DNA of 64,000 bases from Macrostomum hystrix (GCA_950097015.1 CATNEN010000001.1:2876001-2940000); one strand, 5' to 3'; positions 1-12,300 are shown, counted from the first letter of the stretch. Notes: generated from the sequence alone by a model not told the origin. Numbers and translations are program-made.

Positions 1-266
1 CGAAGCGGTTCTAATTTAAAGGCAAGCAGCAGTCAGGATTAAAAAAATTCATTTGTCTGCTTTTATCGGTTTTTAATGTTTACATTGATTTCTATTTCCT
101 TTAATTTTGTTGTTTTTTAAACGGATCAGCTAATAAATTTCGTCTTTCACTTGTGTAGCTGCTCATTTAAAATAACTATAACTTTAACTATAAAATAGCT
201 GCTCATTTACATAAAATGCTTTACTATCTTTTTGGCTATTATAATGTAGAAAATAATATCTCTTAT
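1..266. other. AT-rich non-coding edge
   Basis: No convincing open frame, repeat or RNA gene is visible between the window edge and the first minisatellite. Confidence 0.5.
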
Positions 267-1386
267 CTTGCTCTCCCCTAATTCGTTCTCTCTCCCATCT
301 TCCTCTTCCCTCGTCCTCTCTCCCATCTTCCTCTTCCCCAGTCCTCTCTCCCATCTTCCTCTCCCCTCGTCCTCTCTCCCATCTTCCTCTTCCCTAGTTC
401 TCTCTCCCATAATTCGTTCTCTCTCCCATCTTCCTCTTCCCTAGTTCTCTCTCCCATCTTCCTCTTCCCCAGTCCTCTCTCCCATCTTCCTCTTCCCTAG
501 TCCTCTCTCCCATCTTCCTCTCCCCTCGTTCTCTCTCCCATCTTCCTCTTCCCCAGTCCTCTCTCCCATCTTCCTCTCCCCTCGTCCTCTCTCCCATCTT
601 CCTCTTCCCTAGTTCTCTCTCCCATCTTCCTCTTCCCCAGTCCTCTCTCCCATCTTCCTCTTCCCTAGTTCTCTCTCCCATCTTCCTCTTCCCCAGTCCT
701 CTCTCCCATCTTCCTCTTCCCTAGTCCTCTCTCCCATCTTCCTCTCCCCTCGTTCTCTCTCCCATCTTCCTCTCCTCTTATTCTCTCTCCCATCTTCCTC
801 TCCCCTCGTCCTCTCTCCCATCTTCCTCTTCCCTAGTTCTCTCTCCCATCTTCCTCTCCTCTTATTCTCTCTCCCATCTTCCTCTTCCCTCGTTCTCTCT
901 CCCATCTTCCTCTCCCCTCCTTCTCTCCCCCATCTTACTCTTCCCTCGTTCTCTCTCCCATCTTCCTCTTCCCTCGTTCTCTCTCCCATCTTCCTCTCCC
1001 CTCGTCCTCTCTCCCATCTTCCTCTTCCCTCGTTCTCTCTCCCATCTTCCTCTTCCCTCGTCCTCTCTCCCATCTTCCTCTTCCCTCGTTCTCTCTCCCA
1101 TCTTCCTCTTCCCTCGTTCTCTCTCCCATCTTCCTCTTCCCTCGTTCTTTCTCCCATTTTCCTCTTCCCTCGTCCTCTCTCCCATCTTCCTCTCCCCTCG
1201 TCCTCTCTCCCATCTTCCTCTTCCCTAGTTCTCTCTCCCATCTTCCTCTCCTCTTATTCTCTCTCCCATCTTCCTCTTCCCTAGTTCTCTCTCCCATCTT
1301 CCTCTTCCCTCATTCTCTCTCCCATCTACCTCTTCCCTCGTTCTCTCTCCCATCTTGCTCTTCTCTCATCCTGTCTTCCATCTTCT
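267..1386. repeat. 28-bp pyrimidine-rich minisatellite
   Basis: About 40 head-to-tail copies of a 28-bp unit containing TTCCTCTTCCCT and TCTCTCTCCCATC. The + strand is almost all C and T. Because 28 is not a multiple of three and no unit frame has a stop on the minus strand, all three minus frames stay open and give a 28-residue Arg/Glu/Gly-rich pattern. This is a by-product of the array, not evidence of a gene. The pyrimidine bias could favour unusual DNA structure (inference). Confidence 0.95.
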
Positions 1387-1768
1387 GTGCTCACAATCTT
1401 TAAAGCTCTCCTGGGTAATAATTTTTGCATAATGGCAGAATGACAGAAACGAAGGCTCCACTTCCTAGCTGTTTAAAAATCGAATAAAAAAGTAAAAAAA
1501 GTAGTTTCTAGGAAACTAGTGAATTTTGTTTTAGCCAGTAACCATGGTAACTAGGCCCAACTGTTTCTCTGTCTGTTAGTTTTTAGCATCCAGTTTCATT
1601 TTTTCTATTTGTCGTCCTACGGTGCGGGATCTGAATTTTAGTTACACTGAGTCCTTTTAATATTTTTTTGGGATAAAATGCTAACTACAAGTCTATATAA
1701 TAGTAGGACTTACCTGCGGCTTTAGTGAGCTAGATTATCACAGTTAGATTTCTATTAAATATCAATAA
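1387..1768. other. Upstream region of lectin gene
   Basis: Non-coding. A TATA-like stretch (TATATAA at 1694-1700) lies about 70 bases before the ATG of the lectin gene. It may be its core promoter, but AT-rich DNA produces such matches often. Confidence 0.25.
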
Positions 1769-3192
1769 ATGTTTTCCCCCTTAGTGGCGTTACTGTTAGC
1801 TGCCATTTGTGGCAGCCTGGCTCATGATGTGCTGTACCAGGCGGTTGTTAGGCAAGGCACATTGACAAAGCCTTCTGTCATGAGGTCCAGTTCAGGCGCA
1901 GCTAAAATTGCCTGCGCATTCAGCTGCAGCAGAACACCCGCCTGCTTTGGCTTCGTCTGGCTGATGCAGTCTTATCTCTGCCAGATGTTCAATCGGTCCG
2001 CTTACAGCAGCAGCTTCGAGTGGCAGCCGTGTTCGGAACCATGCCAAATGTACATTCACGTCAGCAGTGAGTTAATCAGCCCCTTCATCTGGCACAGCCA
2101 GGGGCACAGACAAATTTGGCTGTGTACAGCTGTTCAGTCCATGGACTGGGCAGGCTTCCCCAGCTAGTACCCATTCCATTGCTCCTGAAGGAATGGGAAA
2201 TTATAGTGTCTTGCCCAAAGACACAACTTGTCAGAAGGCTCTAACCACTAGCTCCTTAGTGATAACATTAGTGAGTTATAATAATAATAATAATAATTGC
2301 AGGAGGGCTGCGGGCAATGGTACATCATTTGGTGACACTAGACGCGCAGCCAGCAAGGAGGCAGTTCCTCCCATTTCGCTGACTCCTGAGCACACACGCA
2401 CACAGATACCGTACGCAGGCACACGCTCACACAGGTGTGTACATCTGCCCTGACTTTCTCATCGTCAGGCAGTGTACACTTCACTGTGCCTTGGAGGTTG
2501 GCCCTCAAGGGCGTAAATTGCACGACAAGCCCCCCAAGCCTTCTCTTCGCGGCTGCGCCCCAAATAAATGTGGCCTCGCCGTGGAATCGAACTTAGGGAC
2601 CTTGGTGCGAGAGGCAAACGCGTTAACCGCTCTGCCACCGACCCCCAACATTAGTGAGTTAGTAAATAGTAATGGTATTGGCACCAGCCGAAGTCATCTG
2701 GCACCCCCAGTATACGCAGCAGAGATTGAGTAGCAGGTTTGGTAAGAGTCGAAGACTGCTCACAAGTTTGCGTGCTTGAATGCAAACTCCACATTATCCG
2801 CAGAGCCGGAAACACCTCGCTTTGTCAGCTGCCAGCAGAGCAGCACACCGAATCCAATCAACGACGACTGCACCCACGCCATCGACGGAAACAGGAGCCA
2901 AGTGTTCACTGCCGGTTCGTGCACCCACACGAGCTTCAACCCCAATCAATGGTGGGAGGGTCAGCTTGCCAGTTCAGCTGTAGTGTCCTACGTCACCATC
3001 TACAACAGAGCCGACTGTTGCCAGCAGAGACTCAATGCCTTCTCGCTGCAGATGGACGGCATTGAATGCAACCGGGTGAACCTGACTTCGCCATTCTCTG
3101 TGGCCAACTTCACCTGCAACTCGTTCGGCAGTCGGATCCGCCTGCTCAGTCTCGTGTCTGACCTGAACCAGTTCGAACCTGTTTGGGAATAA
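1769..3192 (+). CDS. Secreted PAN/apple-like and F-type lectin domain protein
   Basis: Two exons are visible. Exon 1 (1769-2066, donor GTGAGT) starts with a hydrophobic signal peptide (MFSPLVALLLAAICGSLA) followed by a Cys-rich segment with CAFSC, PACFGFVW and later Cys residues, resembling a PAN/apple fold. The last exon (to TAA at 3192) encodes an F-type lectin (fucolectin) domain. It has a DAxDGN-like entry (HAIDGNRS), SCTHT, WWEGQL, VTIYNRADCCQQR and a C-terminal core. The His and the two Arg around the adjacent Cys pair match the fucose-binding set known in this family. Phase supports an acceptor near 2747 (AGTCGAAG). A weak donor at 2060 joined to 2767 would also fit, and a missed middle exon is possible. 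The intron holds two SINE copies. Expected role: extracellular fucose or glycan recognition, probably innate immunity or adhesion. The domain calls are stronger than the exact splice. Confidence 0.72.
2095..2252 (-). repeat. SINE family B, partial copy
   Basis: Diverged minus-strand fragment of the family seen complete at 33750-34058. Shared blocks include the CAGTCCATGGACTG dyad, the ACCCATTCCATTG block and GTGTCTTGCCCAAAGACAC. It lies in the lectin gene intron. Confidence 0.6.
2279..2646 (-). mobile_element. SINE family A, full-length copy with target-site duplication
   Basis: tRNA-derived SINE in minus orientation. The head near 2646 reads, on the minus strand, as GGTCGGTGGCAGAGCGGTTA, an A-box of the class II tRNA (Ser/Leu) type, followed by a B-box-like region. 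The tail is an (ATT)n run at 2279-2296. It is flanked by a perfect 15-bp duplication, AACATTAGTGAGTTA, at 2264-2278 and 2647-2661. That makes it a well-preserved retrotransposition event inside the lectin intron. Confidence 0.9.
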
Positions 3193-3812
3193 CACTCAGC
3201 CATAACCAACATAGTGTAAATCAAAATCGTTTGATTTCACAAGTCTACTTCTTTTTTCAGTTTCAAATCCACGCATGCATGCATATTATATGAAGTAAAA
3301 TACACATTAAAAGTTGACAATATCAAATACGATAGAGTTATATTGCATAGACATCAGGTGATTTGACTGTAGGGGCAAATTACAGTTCATGCAGAATCGG
3401 GCGAAAAAAGGGAAAAGCTGCTTTTTGGAAGAATTCACTCAATACTTCAATTGCCAATATTTCCTTCAAAAGAATAAAAAAATATGGCAAAAAAATTTTG
3501 GCGCTCTGAAACCCAGTCGCTTACTTCTGGTCTTTATTTTTTTCTCATTCTTGTCTCATTTCTTCCGGGTTGGGATGACAATCAAAAACCAAACCAAAAA
3601 CCAATACATGCGCCCTGATTCAGCTTGAGTTGCTTGCGATTGTGTGGCCTCACAATGGTGTCGTTTGTTGCTGGAAGCTGCCTTCCCACACTTCTGACTT
3701 ATGGTCTCTATTATTTAGAATCTTTTTGAAGTCATGCCGCCGATCAAATCCTTCTGACAATTTCACTTTCCGCTATTTCAGCGCCTTCTATGCCATCATA
3801 AAGGCTTTCAGT
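3193..3812. other. 3' flank of lectin gene
   Basis: AT-rich non-coding sequence. A short open frame at 3389-3628 is low-complexity and resembles no family. Confidence 0.4.
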
Positions 3813-3942
3813 CATGTGCCATGTGCCATGTGCCATGTTCCATGTGCCATGTGCCATGTGCCATGTTCCATGTGCCATGTTCCATGTGCCATGTGCCATG
3901 TGCCATGTTCCATGTGCCATGTTCCATGTGCCATGTTCCATA
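3813..3942. repeat. 7-bp satellite (CCATGTG/CCATGTT)
   Basis: About 18 tandem heptamers alternating CATGTGC and CATGTTC. Each contains the palindrome CATG. Confidence 0.95.
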
Positions 3943-3971
3943 TGGCACTGGCATTGTTATCACTTGCTATC

Positions 3972-4298
3972 ATACACAGTGATTTGATAGTGACTGCACA
4001 GCGATTAAATAGTGATCGGACAGTTTTGGGTGGTGATTAGACAGTGATTAGATATAGATTGGACAGTGATTAGATAGCGATTGATTAGTGATTAGATAGT
4101 GATTTGATGATGATTGGGCAGTGGACAGTGATTATATAGTGATTGGACAGTGATTAGATAGTGATTGGACAGTGATTATATAGTGGTTGGACAATGATTA
4201 GATAGTGATTGGACAGTGATTAGATACTGATTGTGATATCTGTGATTAGATAGTGATTTGATAATGATTGGATAATGATTGGACAGTGATTGGATAGC
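3972..4298. repeat. Degenerate 11/22-bp repeat (AGTGATTRGAY)
   Basis: Tandem AGTGATTAGAT and AGTGATTGGAC half-units with scattered indels directly after the CATG satellite. Confidence 0.85.
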
Positions 4299-4760
4299 AG
4301 AGATGGGCAGCAGATGTTGAAATTTTGGCACACGCACTGCTGAGTTCCGTGCGAGTATAAAACAGAAGCTTGATGAAGATGTAGTCAGATAGGTTGGATA
4401 GGTTGTGCGGCACGAGTGCCCACAGTTCTGACACTCTGAGAAAGAAGAATCTGCCGATAAAAGAGCCCTTTGGTATAATCGTCTTTTTTACTCGATTTCC
4501 GGAATACCTGTATAGTCCAGTATTATCTATAAGGTATCACAGAGTTAAAGTAAATATTAAACCTTTAAGGCTGCTTCAGCTCACCTGATGGAGAAGCTCA
4601 CAATCGTTGTACAAAATTGCTCCAAATTCCATTTAGCATTCTTAAAGTGACAGCTGTGACATAATGTCACTACTAAATTGATGAAAGTTAATCATTTGGA
4701 GAATGAAGTTAAGTATTTTAAACTTAAGGATTTTGAACCTCGGAAGATGGCATGAGCGCT
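4299..4760. other. Intergenic, nothing recognised
   Basis: AT-rich with no recognised domain, repeat or RNA gene. Confidence 0.4.
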
Positions 4761-4802
4761 CAGGACATGGTTTCGTGTTCCTCCCCCGATTTGACAGCGT
4801 GA

Positions 4803-5357
4803 GTGACCGCCATGGCGCATTTGAAGTTCGGAGACTGCGAGACTTGCGATGGAGCTCCAGAGTCACAGAGTTCAGAGAGGAATAAGGCCGTGTTATCGGA
4901 GATTGTCGGATGCCATCAGACCAGACTCGCGGACTGGGCGTGGAAGTTCTGCCTCCCCGCAGACACTCCGCTTCGATTCCCATTCCTTCCAGCGTTCACG
5001 CAGACTCTGCTGTCGCAGCCTGTCAAGACTGTCCTCGCACCTGTACGCAAACTTCCGCTGCCTGAGCTGGAGTCTCCAAGCTGAGCTGCTCCGCAATCGC
5101 ACAGCAATCGACTTCGATGCGTGGCTCTCAGAGCTGCAAGAGGACCCGGACTTGGAGGAGCTGCTCACCTGCAGGCTCACAACAGCGACCAAGTTGAGCA
5201 CGTGGAGTTCAGCCTGCGACAGATGGAGACCGTCAGGGACGAGAGGCGCGTCGCCATGGAGACGCAGGATGAGGAGAAGATCCGCTGCGTGATGGAGAAG
5301 CTGGGGCGACTAAGAAATTCAAATCTATTACATGCAGTTTCTATGGAAACGGAGTGA
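4803..5357 (+). pseudogene. Coding-like region with frame changes, family unknown
   Basis: GC content and codon-like structure jump here compared with the flanks. Three overlapping + frames take over from each other: 4803-5084 (starts MAHLKFGDCETCDGAP), 4849-5292 (with FDAWLSELQEDPDLEELL) and 5121-5357 (with VEHVEFSLRQMETVRDERR and EEKIRCVMEKLGRL, helical and charged). No frame runs through, and no good splice pairs were found to join them. Possible readings are a decayed gene or retrocopy, or a real gene with assembly indels. I do not recognise the family. Confidence 0.35.
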
Positions 5358-6589
5358 CACCGTCTGAATGTAAGGTCGAGCACAGGGGCAGAAGCCACAT
5401 GACAGCTAGTGAAGACAGCTGCCGAGGTCCCCGCCTGTCATGAAGCTGAAGGTGGCGGGGCGTCTCATTCAGCTCATCGCTGGACAATGCAGCATGCTGT
5501 GGCGCTGACTTTGGTGTACTTTTATTTGACCGCTTTTTCCGTAATTTAAGTGTAAAATGATTCTGCTTTTTATCCTTGCCACATTTGGTTTTTATATCTT
5601 AACAATACTGGCTTGATTTGCATTGCTAAACGCCGCAGTCTGTCATTTCGCATGCTCTCTAATGTAAATTCAAAATCTAAGCTGGTTTGGCAGCTTAACA
5701 GAAAATTAGACGATAAACTAAAATAATTCTCTCAAGCATTAAGGGCATAAAAATTATATTTTTATGTTCGTCATTGACGACTGCACCATTGTAAATCAGT
5801 GATTTCAGTTGTAGCGAATTCATGATTCATGATTCATGTTTAAATAGATTATAATCAACAAATTAGCTATCTTAGTGTAGTAATTGTTGTGCTAATATAG
5901 ATAAACAAAGGCTTCAGCACACACTATTTATTTTTGGGACACGTCGAAAAAAATGAAAAAAACTCATTAAGCCTTTAAAAATTCGAAATTTATAGATGGC
6001 ATTGTGATGGACAAGCAGCACACAAACACAGAAAAAAGAAAACACAAAAGAGAAAACTAAGCGACAAGCTCACACACAATAATACTACTGTTGCTGAGTA
6101 AGCATCCGAGTGCATGCAGCTAATTATAAAAAGAAAAAGCGTTTTCAGGCAAGTTAGCATGCTTAAAATTTAAACTTTGTTTAACATAAAGAAAATGATT
6201 CCTTTTGCTTTTAAGAACGAAAAGATTCGTTGTAGAAACCAGAAACTTGTGTACACAATATTGAGGTAAAATTCCTGTCAAGCTAAAAAACTATAATTAA
6301 GAAACAAAGACTAGAGCGAAGTAAGAACGACAAGTAAAACTTCAATGAATAGTTTTCAAGTCAAAGGGTAGTTTGAGTCCGTAGAGATTAAATATGAACA
6401 GGGAAGCACTGAACTCATTTGCTCAGCTTTAACGAAAGCAGAAAAACTGAATTCCTGATAGTGATTTTAATTGATTGCAAAATAGGACCATTGCATTGCG
6501 GGTTTAACAATCAACTCAATGTGGATTCGAACTCATGACTCATCACTAAAAAGCGCGTCGAAATTTTTATTTCAGTTTTAACGCTTATT
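5358..6589. other. Intergenic, AT-rich
   Basis: No open frame or recognised repeat. It separates the broken coding region from the 3' end of the kinesin light chain gene on the other strand. Confidence 0.5.
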
Positions 6590-8791
6590 TTAAACCTTCG
6601 CAGTAGTTTTCTCATCGTTTGACCTGCTTCCATTAGAAGGCGTTTGACAGTCAACTAGCTGCTGCTGCTGCCTCTGTAGCAATGCTTCACCGGCTCGTGT
6701 CAGTTGCGCCTTGGTTCGCTGAGTCAATGGATGCTCAGGACCCAAGCTAGCCGTGTAGATCTCTGACGCACGTCTATAGTGATTGCTGGCCTCGTTAGCT
6801 CGACCCTGAAATAGTTAAATGAAATTATGACGAGGCATTTAATAGGGGGTCGGTGGCAGAGCGGTTAAGGCGTTTGCCTCTCGCACCAAGGTCCCTTAGC
6901 TCGATTCCGCGGCGAGGCCACATTTATTTGGGGCGCAGCCGAGGAGAGAAGGCTTGGGGGCTTGTCGTTCCCTTGAGGGCCAACCTCCAAGGCACAGTGA
7001 AATGCACACTGCCTGACGATGAGAATGTCAGGGCAGATGTACACACCTGTGTGAGTGTGTGCCTGCGTACCGTATCTGTGTGCGTGTGTGCTCAGGAGTC
7101 AGCGAAATGGGCAGAATTGCCTCCTCGCTGACTGTGGGTCAAGTGTTACCAAATGATGTGCGATTGAACAGCGCTTATAACTTGTATAATTATCAATTCT
7201 CACCTGACTAAGACACAATGCCGCCAAGCCGCACAGTTGCCTAGCAACATCCGGATGCTGATTGCCAAGCAGAGATTCTCTAATAGATAGCGCCCTGGCG
7301 CACATAGACTCAGCCACAGCCGGCCTACCCATGCGACCCTGCAGAGCGGCTAGATTAGTGAGGCTGGCGGCTACAGCCGGGCTGTCCGCACCGTAGGCTC
7401 GTTCGCGTATTCTCAATGCCTCGGAGCATTGGGCTGCGGCTTCAGCTAGGCGGCCGCGCCGGCGGCTGATACTAGACGCCAGGCTAAGCGCGGCGGCCAG
7501 ATCCGGATGGTCGGGTCCCGGATCGCGACGCAGCTGAACTAGGGAGCGTTGGCAGACACTGGCGGCCAGGTCTAGACGACCCAAGCTGACGCATTGGCCA
7601 ACCTGCATTAGGGAAGGCGTGCTTTTTGGAGTCCAGCTACATGAAGATTTAACCTAGGTCGAGCTGTATAACTTGACGATTTATCACATACATATTAGAC
7701 GCTCCATCATACACCTCATATATACGATTAGATGTAAATATTAGACGCTGTGTAATTTACCGCATACATTCGACGATGAGTAATTTATCTACCGTATCTA
7801 TTCGATGTTGTGTCATTTAGTACAGACATCGATTCCACATTGTACTACCGTCGTTGATTCGACGTTGTGTCATTAAGTATAGACATCGATTCGACGTTGT
7901 GTCATTAAGTATAGACATCGATTCGACGTTGTGTCATTAAGTATAGACATCGATTCGACGTTGTGTCATTTAATATAGACATCGATTCGACGTTGTGTCA
8001 TTAAGTATAGACATCGATTCGACGTTGTGTCATTTAATATAGACATCGATTCGACGTTGTGTCATTAAGTATAGACATCGATTCGACGTTGTGTCATTAA
8101 GTATAGACATCGATTCGATGTTGTGTCATTTACTACAGTAATTGATTCGACGTTGTGTCATTTAGTACAGTCACTGATTTGACCTTGTGTCATTTAGTAC
8201 AGACATAGTAGCGAACACGCGAAAACAGTGATAGCTGTTCATGTTAGACCTGGTTATTTTTTTACTTACTGTGCGGTGCAGGCCTTTCAACCTAGCTGGC
8301 ACACCTTCTGAGTCAACAGAATCCAGCGAGGTCAAGGAAGTCAGCGGTGTGGCAGCCAAGGCGGACACAGATGTAGTGGTTGCAGAGGATGACTCCAGTC
8401 CAGTTACACTAGCACTAGCCGAGATATATTTGCCAGTCGGCAAGTCGTACAGCTCTCGAAGAAATCTAAGCTGTTCACATTCGACAATTAGTTCAACAGT
8501 GCGGCATTCGCGTTGACGCAGTGCGTCCTGAGTGTCAGTTAAGCTACAGCGCAGGTTGGTATTTTCGCGCGCTAATGAACGTGCTTCGGCGCGTAATGCA
8601 GCACGCTGCGATTCTAATTGAAGTAGGCGCTCAACTGATACTGCCAGAAGTTGTGCGGCATCGTAGGCCTCGGCGACTGCATCTGGCTTAGAAGATTTCG
8701 ATGATTGAAAAGAATTGGTTGGCGTAGCTGACAGCGCTTTTAGACGCTCAAGTACTGAGCGAGCAGTCTGAAGAAGCTGCTGCAGGTCAGA
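6590..8791 (-). CDS. Kinesin light chain, short divergent form (5' end not found)
   Basis: Three phase-0 exons: 8270-8791, 7204-7602 and 6590-6805 (TAA at 6590-6592). Exon A gives the KLC coiled coil (VERLLQLESQRAALRAEA, ARENTNLRCSLTDTQDALRQ, then VECEQLRFLREL), a Ser/Thr-rich linker, and VPARLKGLHRT, matching the KLC entry to the TPRs (family: IPARLRTLHNL). Exon B holds about three TPRs with the KLC signatures GPDHPDLAAAL, SPAVAASLTNLAAL and QHPDVARQLCGLAALC. Exon C adds one more TPR (GRANEASNHYRRASEIYTAS, then LGPEHPLTQRTKAQL), a Gln run and a stop. Usual KLCs continue through two further TPRs and a longer tail, so this one is C-terminally short. Known KLC role: cargo and adaptor binding for kinesin-1. 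The first exon with the start codon was not located. At least 378 residues are encoded here. Confidence 0.88.
6845..7165 (+). mobile_element. SINE family A, tail-truncated copy in KLC intron
   Basis: Complete tRNA-like head (GGTGGCAGAGCGGTTAAGGC) and body (GGGGGCTTGTCGT, GGCCAACCTCCAAGGCACAG). Similarity stops after CAAATGATGTG, so the ATT tail is missing. It sits in the intron between the last two kinesin light chain exons, in antisense to the gene. Confidence 0.85.
7735..8205. repeat. 32-bp minisatellite in KLC intron
   Basis: About 13 copies of a 32-bp unit with GACATCGATTCGACGTTGTG and TCATTAAGTATA. The best-conserved copies are at 7845-8130. It fills most of the intron between 7603 and 8269. 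Confidence 0.95.
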
Positions 8792-9039
8792 CTGAAATAC
8801 AAGAATATTCAGCATAACCACTTTTTGCTTTAAAATAAAAAATACTTGTGATTTACTTAAAATCAGTAGCTTTCACATATTTATTGGCAGAGAAAGCTTC
8901 AAGGTAATTTAATAAAAATGCCTAAACTATAACTACACAAACAGCTGAGTACTTTTATGGCAGCATTAATACCTAAATCCATATATACATACATACTTAA
9001 CAAGACTAGAACTATAGACTCGGATAGATTCTAATATGT

Positions 9040-9369
9040 AAATAATGTGGGCACTGGCACACTATTTAGTGACACAAGACCCACAGCCAGTAAGGAAGCG
9101 ATGCTGCCTAATTTGCAAACTCCTGAGCACACACACACACACAATATGCAGGCACATGCTCATATAGGTAAGTATGTACATTTGCCCTATTTTTATTATT
9201 GTCAGAAGTATACATTTCACTGTGCCTTAAGGGCATAAATTGCACAACAAGCCCCCCAGCCTTCTCTCTGTGGCTGCACACCAAATAAATGTGGCCTTGT
9301 CATAGAATTGAGCTTAGGGACATTTGAACAAGAGGCAAAGGCAGTTAAACTGGTTTACCGCTGACCACA
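9040..9369 (-). mobile_element. SINE family A, old diverged copy
   Basis: Minus-orientation copy recognisable by AAATTGCACAACAAGCCCCC, the CAC microsatellite block, ACATTTCACTGTGCC and the AAATAAATGTGGCC block. Many substitutions and a damaged head indicate age. Confidence 0.75.
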
Positions 9370-12300
9370 TAAAGAGATTGTCTAGGTTATTCTGAAATTT
9401 AGCAATAATATCTAAAATATAACTCAGCTGTTGAGTACTCAACAGCTGAGTACTTTTGTGCTAGCAATTACATCTAAATCTATTCTGTATCTGAATATAT
9501 GTAGATTCTGATGTTAAAAAGCAACAATAAATCCATATATTTTTAAAGATAGAATATTACTGACATATTATTTATATAAATTTGTAATTATATTTCTGTA
9601 TGCTTAAAAACTGTATTAAAGATCTTTTTTTGTGAGAATGACTGCTTGGCTTAGTTAAATGTAAACTATTTTTTATATAAAGTATAATAGATATTATGAT
9701 TTGATAATGGAAGTAAATAGGCATAATGTGTTTCAAGACATTCAAGGCAATATTTTTTGTTTTCATATTTCTAGCTTATTGTTCATACCTAAGGACCAAT
9801 CACCTGATTCATAGAAAAAAGACAATTTGAAAACCTAATTGTGAGATAGTATAACAAATAGAATTAAATATGAAAAAAACAAATATGATTAAAAAGACAG
9901 TTGACAAAACAACCTGGAATCACATGTTCTATTAGGCCTACTTTATTAGTATTTTATTTTAAGTAAAAAAATAAACAAGTTACTTGTTAAAAGCTCTCTA
10001 AGCTTTGTTGCTTTAAGTTTAATTTCTTATCTAAAATCAGTCTTTGAAAGAAGAAAACTATTATTAGGCTTGCAAATCAAAATTGCAATGCTTAAATAAT
10101 GTATGTCTCTGTAGATGTTTCTGTACACCATAGGCCTAGGCTACAGCGTAGGCCTAAGACTTTTCTAAATGGATATCACTTTCTCAAAAACAATAGAGCC
10201 ATCATCACTGGATTTTTTCAGCAAGTTAAATTTTGCTGCATGCTAATAAGGTGGTAATAGAGTAGACACAAATGATACAAAAATGTACAATGGCTAGCTA
10301 GGCCTAGTAGGAGCAATTGCCAATTATGACAAACTGTTGACTTGGCATTCGGAGCATTTACAACTACGAAAGCTACTGCGGTCTGCGACCTTTGTAACAC
10401 GATCGTATGTTGTCTGCAGGTCCGCGTTTTAGGAATAAATTCTATAACATAATCAGCAATCGCCGATCGTGCTATACGCTGCACAATCATTAGGGGTGGC
10501 CACTGGCCAGATACAGAGTCACGAAAAATACGAAGTGGTGGCATCTCAAATTGTTTCGTATTATTTGGTTTATCTTAAATTTTTAATTAAAAAACACAGT
10601 TTTACAATTTTTGAAGTTTAAGAATTTTTATTTTTAAAGCCTAATTTTATATTTTATATGAAATAATACAATAAAAGCTATAAGTTTCGTTTATTTTCTG
10701 AAATCATGGTTGCACGTCTTTAAAATAAGTTTTTACGTATTTTTCTATGATTTATTCAGAAACGTTTGTCTTTAGGCCTATGTATTACAGAATACAGCTA
10801 CGTGTATCAGAGCAAAGCCAATGTGTTTTGGTGCTAGTAATTTCGTAAACTGCCATTGCGTCAAAGTGTTGATGGACTGACAAAAATATTTGGTTTCCCA
10901 CAATGACGTGTTGAATGCTCAATAAGCTCAATAAGATTCCAGGGACCAGTTAACCGTATTTGGTATTTGTATGTGTTACTTGTAAGGTTTCAAAGTCAGC
11001 TTAATATGCTGAGCTTATCTTATGTAAGCCACTTCTGTATTAGGTGAAAATGTCCACATTTTTGCATGTTGCTTGTAAATTCACAATTATTTAAATATTT
11101 TTATAGGTCCATTTAAAATTAAGCTCTACATTGCTAGGCCCTATGGAGTAGGCCTATTGGCATAATCAGCACGCCTAGAGGGACTTAAATGGATATAATA
11201 TAAGGTTTGTTACATTAAGTTCATCATCATCTAATATTTAGTCCAGTACCTTACTCCATTACAGTACTGATCAATATATTGTATTATATTATTATTAAAT
11301 ATTGAATGCTTTAATACCATTTATTAATTTAAATTGGATAGGCCCCCCTATTTAGCGTTTACAAAATATTGAAATATGACAACAAATGAGAAATGAAAAT
11401 TGTAAACAAATATATAAGGGTCCAGACACAGAGGCAACCAGAGAACAATAAAGCCAACTTAGACAGAGATAGGATAAAAGATAAGGAAGCTGCTAAACAG
11501 GAAAATAGACAAAGGAATGGCTGAGGGTTGAGAGCCAATGCCATGAGAACTGTCAAGACTGGAGAGGAGTAGTAGAAGAAAATTTGATCAAGAATAGAAT
11601 GCCAGTAGAGAAGCTGAACTCAATAGAGGAAAGAAAGAGCTAAGATTTGAGAAGCCCCAGTTTGTAAGAAAGGGTTGCAAAAAGGTAAGAAAAAGGGGTA
11701 GGTAGAAAGCCATAGTCAGGAAGGTGTTGTGCACGCTGGAATTTTCTGGCATGCACTTTGGACAGCACAAGGAATTCGGCGGGCATGGCGTGCATTTTAA
11801 TGCATGTCGCATATCGGCGTACATTCGGGTGTGCACATAAAGAATGACAAAAAAGTTGGTATACACAATTCATGGTAAGAAAGTATTCTTGTGTGCATTT
11901 CTTTACTTAAAAGCTTTTCAAGGCAGTTTTTATTTCTTCATTAAATATCATAAAAGTTTCCGATGTCTCTTTATTACGACAATCGTTATCAAATTTGTCA
12001 TTATCTTACAAAAATTTATATTTAAATATGCCTGTTGATTTAATTTTTACAATACCACATTATGAATATGAAATTACCACATTCATGGAATTTTGTAAAG
12101 TCCATACACCAAGACCAATGACCAAGTCAACTTAGTCAAGTCACCAATACCAACTAACTAGCTATTAATAATTTATTAGTTGTTACGGCGTGCATCCGGC
12201 GTGCATCGCTTTTGCCTTGGTGTGCGCTGGTGTGCAAACAAAAAACTCTTGACTTTTGCTTCTGGCGTGCACCTAGCATGATCCGGACTATGGGTACAAA

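Noticed and set aside
267-1297. Several long minus-strand frames of Arg/Glu/Gly-rich repeats
   Set aside because: They arise because the 28-bp satellite unit has no stop in any minus frame. There is no start context, splice structure or domain.
10218-10544. Possible first exon of the KLC gene or a zinc-finger fragment
   Set aside because: No recognisable KLC N-terminal sequence, no Cys/His spacing that fits a finger, and no phase-0 donor that clearly joins 8791.
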